Shown here: in pieces, positions 7,258-17,241 of the stretch | How positions within the stretch are numbered: the first letter of the stretch is position 1 | Layout: each line of letters begins with the position of its first letter | Source: Hellea sp. | GTDB lineage: Bacteria; Pseudomonadota; Alphaproteobacteria; Caulobacterales; Maricaulaceae | Reading direction: 5' to 3' | DNA length: 64,000 nucleotides | NCBI GenBank assembly: GCA_020629545.1 | Contig: JAHDDC010000004.1 | Location: forward strand, 44,819-108,818 | The notes under the pieces: model-generated | Told to the model about the DNA's origin: nothing | The model's input: the letters and a program-made list of their open reading frames with translations, nothing else | The model's database searches: none | Program-made: the position numbers and the translations under genes

Positions 7258-10044
7258 CTAATAAAGTCCGTCATCGAGGTCTTCCTCGTCATCATTAGTG
7301 TCTGGCACTGGCGGGGTCGGAAGTGGTGGTTTGATAGTTCCCTCAGGGGTATTGTTGACGGTTTCTGGCGCATTTACATCGCCCAACTGACTCTCCTCGC
7401 CGTCTGACGTCGAGGTCTCAATAATCTCGCCCCGAGGCAGATCAAGTGTATCTAAATCAAAGCTCTTATCGCCATCATCTTCAACTGGAGCAGCAGGTGT
7501 AATTCCAAATACAGAGTCTGTCCCACTTCCAAAGCGGATGGTATTACTAACCTCATCAATTTTTGGCTCAGTGCCTGGTTTAAATGCTTCTAGAATGTAA
7601 TCGGGAGCCCCAATATAGGATGGCTCTCCGCTGACCCGGTTAACGGGCGAAAATGACACCCCTTCGGGAATGCGAAATGGGATTTTGGATTTGTCTTTTA
7701 AAGCATCTCTCATAAACTCTTTGAATATCGGAGCCGCCGCTTTGGACCCCGCTTCATTGTTCAGAGATCGAGGCGTATCATATCCAACATAGACACCCGC
7801 TACAAGATTTGGGGAAAAGCCCATAAACCAAGCGTCATTATAGTCATTGGTTGTGCCCGTTTTACCGCCCAATGGACGACCTAATGACCGAATGCTTACG
7901 CCAGTTCCGTTTTGGACAACCCCCTGCAACATAAACGTAACTTGATAGGCCGTAACGGGATCGATCACTTCTTCACGTAAATCAGGAAGATCTGGGGGAG
8001 CTTGGCCGTTCCAGACATCTTGTTTGCACACATTGCAGATCTCATCATTTTCAACGAAAACTGATTTTCCCTGCCCATCCTGAACACGGTCAAGTATATG
8101 TGGATCAATCCGCTTTCCACCATTCACCAACATAGAATAAGCTGTAGCCAAGCGCATCATTGTTGTTTCGCCGGCGCCTAAAACCCAGGCAAGCTCTGGT
8201 TTAGGATCATCATAAATATCGAATTTACGGCCATATTCCATGATTTCGGCCATGCCTATATCATTTGCAAGGCGAACCGTCATAAGGTTTCGGGATTTTT
8301 CCAGCCCAAGTCGTAATGTACTGAGGCCATAAAACTTACCTTCGGCATAGTTTCCAGGCTTGTAAAAACGCTCGCATTCATCTTCGGTAGCAGCTTCCCG
8401 CTTTTCGTCTTCGGTCGGATCGGGTTCAACAATCTGTCCGTCTTCGTCCGTATCTCGTAGTTCTAAAACACCATCTTCGTTTTCCACACAATCGGTATCT
8501 TGACGCTTAATCACAAAGGGAGCGTCTAGAACTTTCGACGCTGGTGTGAAATCATGGTTCATAGCCGCAGCATAAACGAAAGGTTTGAAGGATGATCCGG
8601 GCTGTCGATAGGCTTGCGTGGCTCTGTTAAACTGGCTTTGGTTGAAACTGTAACCGCCGACAAGTGACAGTATACGACCTGTATGCGGGTCCATGGCTAT
8701 CAAACCGCCGTTCACTTCAGGGACCTGTTGCAACATGTATTCATTTTCGGTTTTCGGTTTTTTCGATACAAGAATAAGATCACCGGTTTGAATGACTTTA
8801 TTGACGGCTACTGGATCCTTTCCGCGTTTCCCATCAACATTTGGAGCAGCCCACTTCATATCGGCAAGCGAAAGTGTTCCTTGATTTGGACGGGTCTCCT
8901 CGTCGCGTTTCTTCGAAAATCCGAGTTTGGCCGTTTTGGAGTTCGCATCTAGTACCAAAGCAACTCGCCAATCCCCAATATCTCTCGGAACCGTGAATTT
9001 ATCTAATCGGGGCTTCCAGTCATCAAAGCTTGAAAATCTATCCAGCGGCCCGCGATAACCATATCGTTTATCATAAGCCTCCAGACCGTTGCGAAGGGCC
9101 CGACGCCCGATGAGCTGAAGATTGGTATCAAGTGTCGTCCGTATTGACAGCCCGCCCTTGTACAACTCTTCTTCTCCGTACATGGAGAAGATTTTCTTTC
9201 GAGCTTCCTCAACAAAATAATCGGCCGCAAGATATTGTTCGCCGGTCAAGCGTTCAACACCAACGAGATCATCTTGCTTAGCCGCTTCTGCCTCTGCTTC
9301 AGGCACATAACCATCTGTGACTAACCGGTTCAGCACATAGTTCCGTCGATTAATAGCTCGCTCTTTATCATCTTCTAAATCATAATTGTTGGGTGCTTTG
9401 GGAAGAGCTGCCAGATAAGCCATTTCAGATAAAGTTAACTTTTCCAAAGACTTACCAAAGTAATTTAAAGACGCTGCGGCAATACCATATGAGCGTTCAC
9501 CGAGGTAAATCTCATTCAAATAAAGCTCAAGTACATGGTCTTTATCGAGCGCTTTTTCAATCCGGGTTGCAATTACAATTTCCCTTATTTTCCGTGCAAT
9601 TGTCCTATCGTTTCCAACGAGGAAGTTCTTAGCAACTTGCTGCGTGATAGTCGAACCGCCCTCAAGTCTTTCCCCTTTAAGCTTATGACGAATATTGGCG
9701 AGCATTGCTCGTGCGAAGCCCTTTTCATCGAATCCGTCATGTTGGTAGAAACGTTGGTCCTCAGCCGCGACAAATGCATGCTGAATTTCTTCTGGAATAG
9801 ATTCTATGGGAACAAAAACACGGTGCTGTTCCGCATATTCGGCGATAAGTTTTCCGTCACCAGCATGAACTCTAGTCATAATCGGCGGTCGATATTCTGA
9901 TAATGCCTCTACCGACGGTAAATCCTTGGTTACACGAATAGAGTAAATTGCGGCGAAGATGAACAAGCAAAGCGCAACAAAGAACCCAATAATCAGGATC
10001 CACTTTATAAATGCCCACGAAAATATTTTACGTATTACAGCCAT
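7258..10044 (-). CDS. mrcA: Penicillin-binding protein 1A (bifunctional glycosyltransferase/transpeptidase)
   Basis: 928 residues, class A PBP that polymerises and cross-links peptidoglycan. A membrane anchor lies at about 12-33. The GT51 domain holds catalytic E95 in AAEDQRFYQHDG and the GGSTITQQVAKNF motif. A central region (about 330-430) is of OB-like PBP1A type. The transpeptidase domain has SxxK in GSSFKPF at about 484, SRN (EKSRNLM) and KTGT at about 726. The C-terminal 80 residues are acidic and Pro-rich (ends DDEEDLDDGLY), probably disordered. The stop is eight bases before the prfB start. A 99-base gap with no clear signal separates it from the upstream amidase gene. Confidence 0.96.
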   Translation of the reverse strand: MAVIRKIFSWAFIKWILIIGFFVALCLFIFAAIYSIRVTKDLPSVEALSEYRPPIMTRVHAGDGKLIAEYAEQHRVFVPIESIPEEIQHAFVAAEDQRFYQHDGFDEKGFARAMLANIRHKLKGERLEGGSTITQQVAKNFLVGNDRTIARKIREIVIATRIEKALDKDHVLELYLNEIYLGERSYGIAAASLNYFGKSLEKLTLSEMAYLAALPKAPNNYDLEDDKERAINRRNYVLNRLVTDGYVPEAEAEAAKQDDLVGVERLTGEQYLAADYFVEEARKKIFSMYGEEELYKGGLSIRTTLDTNLQLIGRRALRNGLEAYDKRYGYRGPLDRFSSFDDWKPRLDKFTVPRDIGDWRVALVLDANSKTAKLGFSKKRDEETRPNQGTLSLADMKWAAPNVDGKRGKDPVAVNKVIQTGDLILVSKKPKTENEYMLQQVPEVNGGLIAMDPHTGRILSLVGGYSFNQSQFNRATQAYRQPGSSFKPFVYAAAMNHDFTPASKVLDAPFVIKRQDTDCVENEDGVLELRDTDEDGQIVEPDPTEDEKREAATEDECERFYKPGNYAEGKFYGLSTLRLGLEKSRNLMTVRLANDIGMAEIMEYGRKFDIYDDPKPELAWVLGAGETTMMRLATAYSMLVNGGKRIDPHILDRVQDGQGKSVFVENDEICNVCKQDVWNGQAPPDLPDLREEVIDPVTAYQVTFMLQGVVQNGTGVSIRSLGRPLGGKTGTTNDYNDAWFMGFSPNLVAGVYVGYDTPRSLNNEAGSKAAAPIFKEFMRDALKDKSKIPFRIPEGVSFSPVNRVSGEPSYIGAPDYILEAFKPGTEPKIDEVSNTIRFGSGTDSVFGITPAAPVEDDGDKSFDLDTLDLPRGEIIETSTSDGEESQLGDVNAPETVNNTPEGTIKPPLPTPPVPDTNDDEEDLDDGLY

Positions 10045-10143
10045 CGTCTCTTTGGTTTCCAGTCCCGTCTTCGCGCATGATTTTGTTGCGATTAAGGCTA
10101 AAAGTGATTCAATTTGTGTAAATTACCGATATTCGCTATGAAG

Positions 10144-11286
10144 TCACGGGTTTTGACGGTCAAAATACTGATTAATCGCAGACGCAACTGAGCGCATAAG
10201 TTTTTGTCTATGCCGCTCCGACTTTAGCAGGCGTTCATCCTCCGCATTAGACAAGAAGCCAAGCTCCAAGAGAACAGCCGGAACATCAGGAGCCAATAAG
10301 ACGTAATACCCCGCTCGTCTGTGAGTATTTCTAAGCAAATGACTCGATCGTCCCATATGCGAAATGAGGACATCAGCAAATTCAGTGGACCTAGAAAAGG
10401 TATTACGCTGAGCTAGATCCACGAGAATATTTCCAACGCTGTCGCTTTGTTCAGAAAGGTTTACATCCATGATCCAGTTTTGCGAATTTACAATGTTTTT
10501 CGATCGTTTCTTGGCGCGGTCCGCGAGAGTGTAAACGGATACTCCTCGTGCCGTATTGCCTTCGGTCGAATCTGCGTGAATGGAGATAAACAAATCAGCA
10601 CTATTAGCTCGAGCGACCCGTAACCTATCATCATGTTCAACATAGCGATCATGCCCTCGCGAAAGGACAACCTTATAACGCCCAGTTGCCAACAATAATC
10701 GTCTGAGCTCAAGCGCAGCACTCAGTGTAACCTTTTTTTCCTGCAGCCCGGATTTGCCAATCGCACCGGGATCGTGCCCGCCATGACCAGCATCAATCAC
10801 AACCACGCGCTTGGTATATGGCGCTGGTTTTAGGCGAGGAACCGGAACATTTTTATCAATCGTAGCGATTGCCATTGTCGCTTGAAATTTTCGGCCAAAT
10901 TGTCCGTAGATACGGATCGCCACTTTGTCTTCCGAAATTTTATGGCTCGAAAGTTTTGTGTTCGGGCTTAGGTCAAGTACAAAACGAATTTTGCCTCCGT
11001 CCGATAGCGCTCCCCGAACTGACTTGATGCCGAAAATGTCGTCTTTGCGAAAGACGCCTTTGGATAACAACGGCGATGTTCCGGACTTGATATCAATAAC
11101 AACCCTCGGATCCCCCTTTGATATTTGAAAGACTTTGACCCTATCTTCACTCAGGTCTGAACCAGAAAGATTGACCACGGCTATATTCGGCCCTTCAAGC
11201 TTTGTGCTGATACCATCAATAGCCGCAGCATAGACGTTCGAAACGCCTAGAAAGAGACAAATCCATATAAATACACAAACCCGCAC
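10144..11286 (-). CDS. amiC: N-acetylmuramoyl-L-alanine amidase, AmiC/AmiA type
   Basis: 380 residues. An N-terminal signal peptide (about 1-20, ending YAA) is followed by an AMIN domain (about 25-130) for septal or envelope targeting. A linker leads to the Amidase_3 domain (about 160-375). Zinc-site motifs are visible: VVIDAGHGGHDPGAIG, a glutamate after the EKKVTLSAALELRR start, FISIHADS, and the C-terminal catalytic Glu in AVLLELGFLSN. It cleaves the amide between MurNAc and the stem peptide during cell separation. It lies upstream of mrcA on the same strand, forming a cell-wall cluster with it. Confidence 0.93.
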   Translation of the reverse strand: MRVCVFIWICLFLGVSNVYAAAIDGISTKLEGPNIAVVNLSGSDLSEDRVKVFQISKGDPRVVIDIKSGTSPLLSKGVFRKDDIFGIKSVRGALSDGGKIRFVLDLSPNTKLSSHKISEDKVAIRIYGQFGRKFQATMAIATIDKNVPVPRLKPAPYTKRVVVIDAGHGGHDPGAIGKSGLQEKKVTLSAALELRRLLLATGRYKVVLSRGHDRYVEHDDRLRVARANSADLFISIHADSTEGNTARGVSVYTLADRAKKRSKNIVNSQNWIMDVNLSEQSDSVGNILVDLAQRNTFSRSTEFADVLISHMGRSSHLLRNTHRRAGYYVLLAPDVPAVLLELGFLSNAEDERLLKSERHRQKLMRSVASAINQYFDRQNP

Positions 11287-11665
11287 AGAAATCCGTTAGC
11301 TAAACAAAGCCTTAATAAACTTGAGAGTCTTATGAATATGTTACCATGTGCTGAGTTTATTCAGTCCTGGCCACCTCTTATAACAGCGAATTAATTTGGT
11401 TTCCGATTGCAACTGTTAATCTCTTGATGTTATCAACTCTTACGGGCAGATTCTTATGAGAAGAGCTGGCCACGTCCATTCATTGTGACGAAATACAGGA
11501 TTACCATGCTGGCACGGACACAGATTCGATATGACGAATACGGCTTTGAGCCGATGTTCTATGCTGCAACATTGATCAGAAATTTTAATTTTAAGCCCCT
11601 TTTGACAACCGGCGCTGCCATTTTGGCGCGATTCAGGAATGGTTCGGGGCATATCGGAGAATTTA
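11287..11665. other. Divergent intergenic region between amiC and rne
   Basis: 379 bases hold the promoters of amiC (leftward) and rne (rightward). A short CGGCT/AGCCG hairpin lies near 11540-11552 and a TTGACA at about 11601, without a convincing -10 partner. The long rne leader may take part in RNase E autoregulation as known in enterobacteria, but no recognisable element is visible. Small frames in this stretch lack coding character. Confidence 0.4.
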
Positions 11666-14464
11666 ATGCCAAAAAGAATGCTTATCGACGCGTTCCACCC
11701 GGAAGAGACACGGGTTGTCGTAGTCGACGGAACGAAGGTCGAAGAACTTGATTTTGAAAGTGCTTCCAAAAAACAATTAAGAGGAAATCTTTACCTCGCA
11801 CGAGTAACGCGGGTTGAACCCTCTTTGCAGGCCGCATTTGTCGAGTATGGCGGAAATCGCCACGGTTTCCTCGCCTTTAGTGAAATCCACCCGGACTACT
11901 ACCAGATTCCTTATGAGGATAGAATCGCCTTGCTGGAAGCTGAAGAAGCAGAGACTTTGGAAGAACAGGCCGAAGAAGAGGAAGAGGCTGAAAAGCCAAA
12001 ATCAAAAAAATCATCGAAAAAGAAATCTAAGTCAAAGAAAACCTCGGAAGACGAAGAAGACATTGATGAAGAGACCGCTGATGATGAAGATGAACTATCT
12101 GATTCAGATGATAACGAGGATATCGACGACGATTCAGATGAAGAAAAGACTGAAGGTGATAGCGATAGCGAAACAGATGCGGATGCCGAAGTTGCAGATG
12201 AGCAGGAGAAAACAGCTAAGAAACGCAGATCACGCTCTTATCGTCAGAGATATAAGATACAAGAAGTTATCAAACGTGGTCAAATCCTTCTAATCCAAGT
12301 CGTTAAAGAGGAGCGCGGTAATAAAGGCGCTGCTATGACTACATATCTGTCTCTTGCTGGTCGCTATTGTGTTTTAATGCCCAACACACCCAAAGGCGGC
12401 GGGATTTCTCGCAAAATAGCCAATGGTTCAGATCGGAAACGTCTTAAATCCGTAGTTTCGGAGTTTAAAGTTCCTCAAGGCATGGGCGTTATTGTGCGGA
12501 CCGCTGGTGCCAAGCGTACTAAATCAGAGATCAAACGCGACTATGATTACTTATCCCGTCTTTGGGAGACTATTCGTGAGACGACCTTAAAGTCTATCGC
12601 CCCGGCCCTTATCCACGAGGAAGGCAATCTGGTTAAACGGTCCATTCGAGATCTCTACAACAAAGATATCCATGAAATTTTGGTTCAGGGCGATGACGCC
12701 TATAAGTCAGCCAAAGACTTTATAAAAATGCTGATGCCTAGCCACGCCAAGAACGTAAAAGCGTATAAAGATCCGATCCCACTATTTTTGCGTTATCAAG
12801 TTGAAAGCCAAATTGAAGATAGTTTGGAGTCCTTAGTGCAGCTTAAATCCGGTGGCTATCTTGTTATTCACCCTACCGAAGCCCTGGTTTCTGTTGACGT
12901 TAACTCTGGACGTTCGACAAAAGAGCGCAATGTGGAACGTACTGCTTTGAAAACTAATCTGGAGGCGGCGGACGAAGTAGCGCGTCAGATGCGTTTGAGA
13001 GATCTTGCAGGGCTCGTCGTAATTGACTTTATCGACATGGACGAGAACCGAAATAATCGCGCTGTTGAGAAACGAATGAAAGAAGCTCTTAGTCGTGATC
13101 GCGCACGCGTTCAGGCTAGCCGTATTTCACAGTTTGGTTTGATGGAAATTTCTCGGCAGCGTCGCCGTAGGAGCCTTCTTGAAGGATCAACGGTTCATTG
13201 CCCGCATTGTCAAGGTGTAGGTCGAAAACGGACAGTAGACTCCGCAGCGCTAAAAGCGCTTCGCGCCTTGGAAGAAAAAGCAGCTCGCGGTCAAACAGCG
13301 AAAGCCCGACTGACTGTAGCGCCCGAAGTTGCAGCCTTTATTCTCAATCATAAACGTGACGAGCTCAACGCTATTAAAAACGATTTTGGCATGTATGCCG
13401 TTGTAGAGTCAGATCCTGACCTGTTTTTGCCTGAATATGCATTGACTGAAATTGAGAAAGCCCCCGGAAAGAATGTGGATGCCATTGCGGAAATTGAAAA
13501 GGAAATCCGCAAAACCGCAAAGGAGGCGGAAAAGTCCAATTCGCGAAATAGAAAATCTAAATCCAAGACCGACGAATCTCAAGACGAGGACGCTGAAGAG
13601 GTCGATGAGGAACGTGACGAAACAGAAGGCAAAAAACGTCGCAGAAGAGGTCGTCGCGGAGGCCGTCGCCGGCGCGGAGATAAGTCAAAGGATCAGATCG
13701 AAGGCGCCGAAAATACCGATGAAAATGACAATGCCGAAACAGCTGAGACTGGTGAAGACGCTGACAATCAGGCCGAAGACGCGCCCAAGCAGAAACGATC
13801 TCGTAGACGCAAGTCATCTAAATCAGCAAAGGATGAGTCTGGAACTGATGATAATACCGAAACGCTTAAAACGGAATCGGAGGATATCAAAGCTGAAAAG
13901 CCTAGGTCAAAAACACGTCGGAAAGCCCCGGCGCGAAAATCGGAAGAAAACGAGAAGGCACCAACCCAAAGATCTCGTAGCCGGAAGAAGAGTTCAGAAT
14001 CAAAAACTGACTCAAATTCACCAACGGAAAAAACGGCTGACAACGTAAAGGCTATTTCCGAAGAAAAAGCTCAGGCCAAGTCAACTACACGCCGAAAAGC
14101 ACCTACCCGTAAAACAAACTCGGAAGATGAAGACGGGTCTGAGGCAAAGACCGAAACAAAGGCAAAAGCCAAGTCCGCGACTAAAAAAGCAGCTCCTAAA
14201 AAGACAGCCGCTAAAAAACCCGCGACAAAGAAAGCTACTGTCAAAAAATCTACGACCAAAAAGCCGGCTCCTAAGAAAGTCGTTGCCAAAGATGAAGCGG
14301 GCAACACCCAAAAAGCGGAAGCAAAAAAAGCTCCAACCAAAAAGGCAGCACCGAAAACTAAACCAAAGCCAATAGAAGATGAAAAAGGCGATTCAAAGGC
14401 GGACAAGAAGTCTGATACGCCCAAGAAAAGTGGATGGTGGTCGCTCAGACGTAAAAAAGATTAA
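11666..14464 (+). CDS. rne: Ribonuclease E with acidic S1 insertion and H1-like tail
   Basis: 932 residues from the ATG at 11666, chosen because CGGAGA precedes it and family members begin PKRMLIDAxHPEETRV; an earlier in-frame ATG at 11639 lacks this support. The N-terminal S1 domain is split by an acidic/lysine insertion (about residues 95-195), typical of alphaproteobacterial RNase E. The catalytic core has VSVDVNSG (Asp at about 411) and VVIDFIDMD for magnesium. The zinc-link CPHCQG sits at about 512. The C-terminal third is disordered: an Arg-rich block (RRRGRRGGRRRR), charged repeats, a KKxA/P histone-H1-like block (about 835-895), and a terminal GWWSLRRKKD resembling the alphaproteobacterial PNPase-binding end. 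It organises mRNA decay and rRNA processing. Confidence 0.95.
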   Translation: MPKRMLIDAFHPEETRVVVVDGTKVEELDFESASKKQLRGNLYLARVTRVEPSLQAAFVEYGGNRHGFLAFSEIHPDYYQIPYEDRIALLEAEEAETLEEQAEEEEEAEKPKSKKSSKKKSKSKKTSEDEEDIDEETADDEDELSDSDDNEDIDDDSDEEKTEGDSDSETDADAEVADEQEKTAKKRRSRSYRQRYKIQEVIKRGQILLIQVVKEERGNKGAAMTTYLSLAGRYCVLMPNTPKGGGISRKIANGSDRKRLKSVVSEFKVPQGMGVIVRTAGAKRTKSEIKRDYDYLSRLWETIRETTLKSIAPALIHEEGNLVKRSIRDLYNKDIHEILVQGDDAYKSAKDFIKMLMPSHAKNVKAYKDPIPLFLRYQVESQIEDSLESLVQLKSGGYLVIHPTEALVSVDVNSGRSTKERNVERTALKTNLEAADEVARQMRLRDLAGLVVIDFIDMDENRNNRAVEKRMKEALSRDRARVQASRISQFGLMEISRQRRRRSLLEGSTVHCPHCQGVGRKRTVDSAALKALRALEEKAARGQTAKARLTVAPEVAAFILNHKRDELNAIKNDFGMYAVVESDPDLFLPEYALTEIEKAPGKNVDAIAEIEKEIRKTAKEAEKSNSRNRKSKSKTDESQDEDAEEVDEERDETEGKKRRRRGRRGGRRRRGDKSKDQIEGAENTDENDNAETAETGEDADNQAEDAPKQKRSRRRKSSKSAKDESGTDDNTETLKTESEDIKAEKPRSKTRRKAPARKSEENEKAPTQRSRSRKKSSESKTDSNSPTEKTADNVKAISEEKAQAKSTTRRKAPTRKTNSEDEDGSEAKTETKAKAKSATKKAAPKKTAAKKPATKKATVKKSTTKKPAPKKVVAKDEAGNTQKAEAKKAPTKKAAPKTKPKPIEDEKGDSKADKKSDTPKKSGWWSLRRKKD

Positions 14465-14564
14465 ATATCAGTCATATACAGGTATTTTCACCGAATTGTT
14501 ACGGCTCATTCACTTGACGGTCAGCATTAATGGGCCATGTTTGAACGGAAACTAGGACTGTTCT

Positions 14565-15947
14565 ATGGCGCGTGGTAAAACTTTGAGATTGCTTTTAGCA
14601 AAACTATTAGTTTGTTTTGCTGTGGTTAGCATGCAAGTGGCGACCGCCAATGCCCAATCCTTGCTACGGGATACCGAGATTGAAGAAACTCTTCGGGATT
14701 TCTCTACACCTCTATTGAGGGCTGGCGGATTGGACCCGGATAGCGTTGATCTTTATATCGTCAACGACGACGCACTAAATGCTTTCGTTACTCGTGGTCA
14801 GAATATTTTTCTGCATTCTGGCCTAATTCTTCGATCTCAGACTCCTAACCAGCTGAAGGGCGTTATAGCCCATGAAGCGGGACACATTGCCGGAGGTCAT
14901 TTGGTTCGGAGTGACTATGGACAGCGCAGCGCGTATGGATCCATGCTGATTGCAGCAGGCATTGGCTTGGCGGCTATTCTTGCAGGCGAAGGCGAAGCCG
15001 GCGCTCTTGTCCTGGGCGGATCCCAGCAATTTGGAATTCTCGATATTTTGGCTTACACGCGGGTCAATGAGGCAGCTGCTGATCAATATGCGGCCCAATA
15101 CTTGGAAAGAACAGGGCAATCCGGCAAAGGACTTATCCAGTTTTTTGAAAAGTTTCGCTATCAAGAAGTCCTTTCAAATGCGAAACGTTATCCCTATTTC
15201 CGATCACACCCTTTATCCAGCCAGCGGATCGACTCGCTTCGTGAAGTTGTCGATGAAAGTCCATACACGGATACGCCGGACAGCGCCGAGGACACGAAAA
15301 AGCTGGTTATGACGCAAGCCAAGCTTCGCGGCTTTTTGGAAGCGCCTCAACTAGTATTTTCTCGATATCCGACCACAGATTTATCCGACGAAGCCCGATA
15401 TGCTCGAGCCGTCGCATATTTCAGGAGTGCCAGCCTACCGAGCGCTTTACGCGAAATAGATGCACTCATCGAAACTGATACTCAAAACCCATACTATCAC
15501 GAACTTAAGGGGCAAATCCTCTATGAGAGCGGAAAAGGAAAAGAATCGCTGGAACCTATTCGCCGCGCTATGGAACTGAAACCCGATGCGCCGCTATTTC
15601 AGATGATGCTCGCACAGGCCTATCTCGAAACAGATGAGCGTGAAGACGCTATGGAAGCTATCAAATTATTGAAAAGCGCAATTCAAAAAGAACCGAAAAA
15701 CAGTGCGGCTTGGTACTACTTGTCTCAAGGATACGGTTCAATCGGTGAAGAAGCTCTTGCAAAATATGCCGTTGCGGAGCAGTCCTTTGCAATGGGTGAT
15801 TATCAACGCGCCAGGTCCTTTGCCGCACGCGCTCAGAAAGATATGGCACGGTCTATTCCCCAGTGGCGCAGGGCCAGTGACATTGTGGTGATTGCGGATA
15901 CGCAACTCGCGCGAAAGAAAAAAGATCGTTATAAACCTAAACCGTGA
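14565..15947 (+). CDS. Periplasmic M48 zinc metalloprotease with TPRs (BepA-like)
   Basis: 460 residues. A signal peptide (about 1-30, ending ANAQ) precedes a peptidase M48 domain with HEAGH at 103-107 and a downstream NEAAADQYA Glu ligand. TPR repeats follow from about residue 270 onward (LPSALREIDAL, YYHELKGQILY, ESLEPIRRAMEL, AAWYYLSQGYG). This is the BepA/YfgC layout, an outer-membrane-protein quality-control protease and chaperone. A weak promoter (TTGACG at 14514, ATGTTT 17 bases later) lies in the gap after rne. It is followed 64 bases on by a DsbA-like gene, forming an envelope protein-folding pair. Confidence 0.92.
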   Translation: MARGKTLRLLLAKLLVCFAVVSMQVATANAQSLLRDTEIEETLRDFSTPLLRAGGLDPDSVDLYIVNDDALNAFVTRGQNIFLHSGLILRSQTPNQLKGVIAHEAGHIAGGHLVRSDYGQRSAYGSMLIAAGIGLAAILAGEGEAGALVLGGSQQFGILDILAYTRVNEAAADQYAAQYLERTGQSGKGLIQFFEKFRYQEVLSNAKRYPYFRSHPLSSQRIDSLREVVDESPYTDTPDSAEDTKKLVMTQAKLRGFLEAPQLVFSRYPTTDLSDEARYARAVAYFRSASLPSALREIDALIETDTQNPYYHELKGQILYESGKGKESLEPIRRAMELKPDAPLFQMMLAQAYLETDEREDAMEAIKLLKSAIQKEPKNSAAWYYLSQGYGSIGEEALAKYAVAEQSFAMGDYQRARSFAARAQKDMARSIPQWRRASDIVVIADTQLARKKKDRYKPKP

Positions 15948-16011
15948 CAATACTCACAGATTGCTAACCATTTTCCGCTAGCGATTATGAAACTCATCAG
16001 GGAGATGCCAC

Positions 16012-16731
16012 ATGAAGGCGCTTAAAACACTCATGTTAGCCGCAAGCGTTCTCGCTTTTCCAGCCTGTTCACAAGCCGGACAAGTGGGCGTTCAGGACAA
16101 AGAAGCCATCGAAAAGATTGTCTATGAATATTTGATGGAGAATCCTGAGGTAGTGCGGGATGCTCTAATTGAGCTAGAATCCAAGCAAGACTGGGAATCT
16201 ATCGAAGCTGTAAAGTCCGGCATTTATAACGACAAGCGCGATGTTGTGATTGGACCAGATAACGCCAAAGTGACGATCGTTGAGTTTTTCGATTACAATT
16301 GCTCTTACTGCAAACGGACTACAGATTGGTTGGTCGAGAAAATTGAAAAACATCCAAATGACATTCGAGTTATTTTCAAGGAAATGCCAATTCTAGACGG
16401 CCGTACCAAGACCTCTAGAAAAGCATCAAAAGCGGCTATGGCTGCAGCACGCCAAGGAAAGTATCTTGAAATGCATGCCGCCCTAATGGAGGCACGCGGC
16501 CTATCCGACGAGCGGATCAACGAAGTCGCAAAAGAGGTTGGTGTTGACGTCGCTCAAATGCGGGCTGATATGGATGATCCCGAAATCGCAAAACACATCG
16601 AAGAAACGATGGTCATGGGCCAAAAGCTACGCCCCTTAACCGGAACGCCATTCTTTTTGATCGGCGACGAATATCTAGCCGGCGCTAGTATTCCCCGCCT
16701 TAATGAAATGTTGGATAAGGCTTTGAACTAA
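16012..16731 (+). CDS. DsbA-family thiol:disulfide oxidoreductase
   Basis: 239 residues, exported by an N-terminal signal; a weak lipobox-like FPAC places C19 near the cleavage site, so lipoprotein status is uncertain. An N-terminal helical stretch (about 28-70, KIVYEYLMENPEVV) resembles the Com1/ScsC-type dimerisation region. A thioredoxin/DsbA domain follows, with active site C97-S-Y-C100 and the cis-proline loop TGTPFF. It probably forms or isomerises disulfides in the periplasm. Only three bases separate its stop from the convergent ssb gene. Confidence 0.9.
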   Translation: MKALKTLMLAASVLAFPACSQAGQVGVQDKEAIEKIVYEYLMENPEVVRDALIELESKQDWESIEAVKSGIYNDKRDVVIGPDNAKVTIVEFFDYNCSYCKRTTDWLVEKIEKHPNDIRVIFKEMPILDGRTKTSRKASKAAMAAARQGKYLEMHAALMEARGLSDERINEVAKEVGVDVAQMRADMDDPEIAKHIEETMVMGQKLRPLTGTPFFLIGDEYLAGASIPRLNEMLDKALN

Positions 16732-16734
16732 ACC

Positions 16735-17226
16735 CTAAAACGGGATTTCGTCATCAAGCTCAAAACTCTCCATCGGCCCTTCTTGGGCCGAGGCAGATTT
16801 AGAACTACCGCTGCTATAATCATCAACGTTACGGGATTGATTATACCCGCCGCGATCACCATTACCGCCGTTTCCACGACTATCTAATAGAACTAATTCA
16901 CCCCTGAAACGCTGTAAGACAACTTCAGTTGTCCAGCGATCATTTCCGTCGCGATCTTGCCATTTCCGGGTCTGGAGCTGACCTTCGATATAAAGTTTAC
17001 TACCCTTCTGGACATAGTTCTCGACGACCTTAACCAGGTTTTCGTTGAAAATGGCGATGTTGTGCCACTGCGTGCTTTCACGTCGTTCACCCGATTGTTT
17101 GTCTCGCCAGGTTTCAGAAGTCGCGAGTGAAAAGTTGCAGACTTTCCCGCCATTGCTAAAGGAACGCGTCTCAGGATCTTTCCCGACATTTCCTACCAAA
17201 ATCACCTTGTTTACAGAACCGGCCAT
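16735..17226 (-). CDS. ssb: Single-stranded DNA-binding protein
   Basis: 163 residues. The OB-fold domain (about 1-115) begins AGSVNKVILVGNVGKDPE, contains the FSLATSE and WHNIAIFNENL segments, and ends near RGELVLLDSRG. A Gly/Ser/Asn-rich linker leads to the acidic tip ELDDEIPF that recruits repair and replication proteins. It coats ssDNA in replication, recombination and repair. It is divergent from uvrA across a 175-base region with a LexA box, so damage induction is likely. Confidence 0.97.
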   Translation of the reverse strand: MAGSVNKVILVGNVGKDPETRSFSNGGKVCNFSLATSETWRDKQSGERRESTQWHNIAIFNENLVKVVENYVQKGSKLYIEGQLQTRKWQDRDGNDRWTTEVVLQRFRGELVLLDSRGNGGNGDRGGYNQSRNVDDYSSGSSKSASAQEGPMESFELDDEIPF

Positions 17227-17241
17227 ATCATCACCCTTAAC

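Noticed and set aside
11485..11751. A small gene in the rne leader
   Set aside because: It runs into the rne start in another frame, has no Shine-Dalgarno and no recognisable protein features.
14170..14350. A separate histone-H1-like gene
   Set aside because: The KKxA/P segment is in frame with and continuous to RNase E, without its own start signals.
11814..14375. Long Lys/Arg-rich frames in other phases of the RNase E region
   Set aside because: They are by-products of the Lys/Glu-rich low-complexity codons of rne and have no ribosome sites or family features.
14514..14542. Promoter TTGACG-N17-ATGTTT before the M48 gene
   Set aside because: The -10 match is poor, so it is mentioned with the gene but not listed as a separate site.
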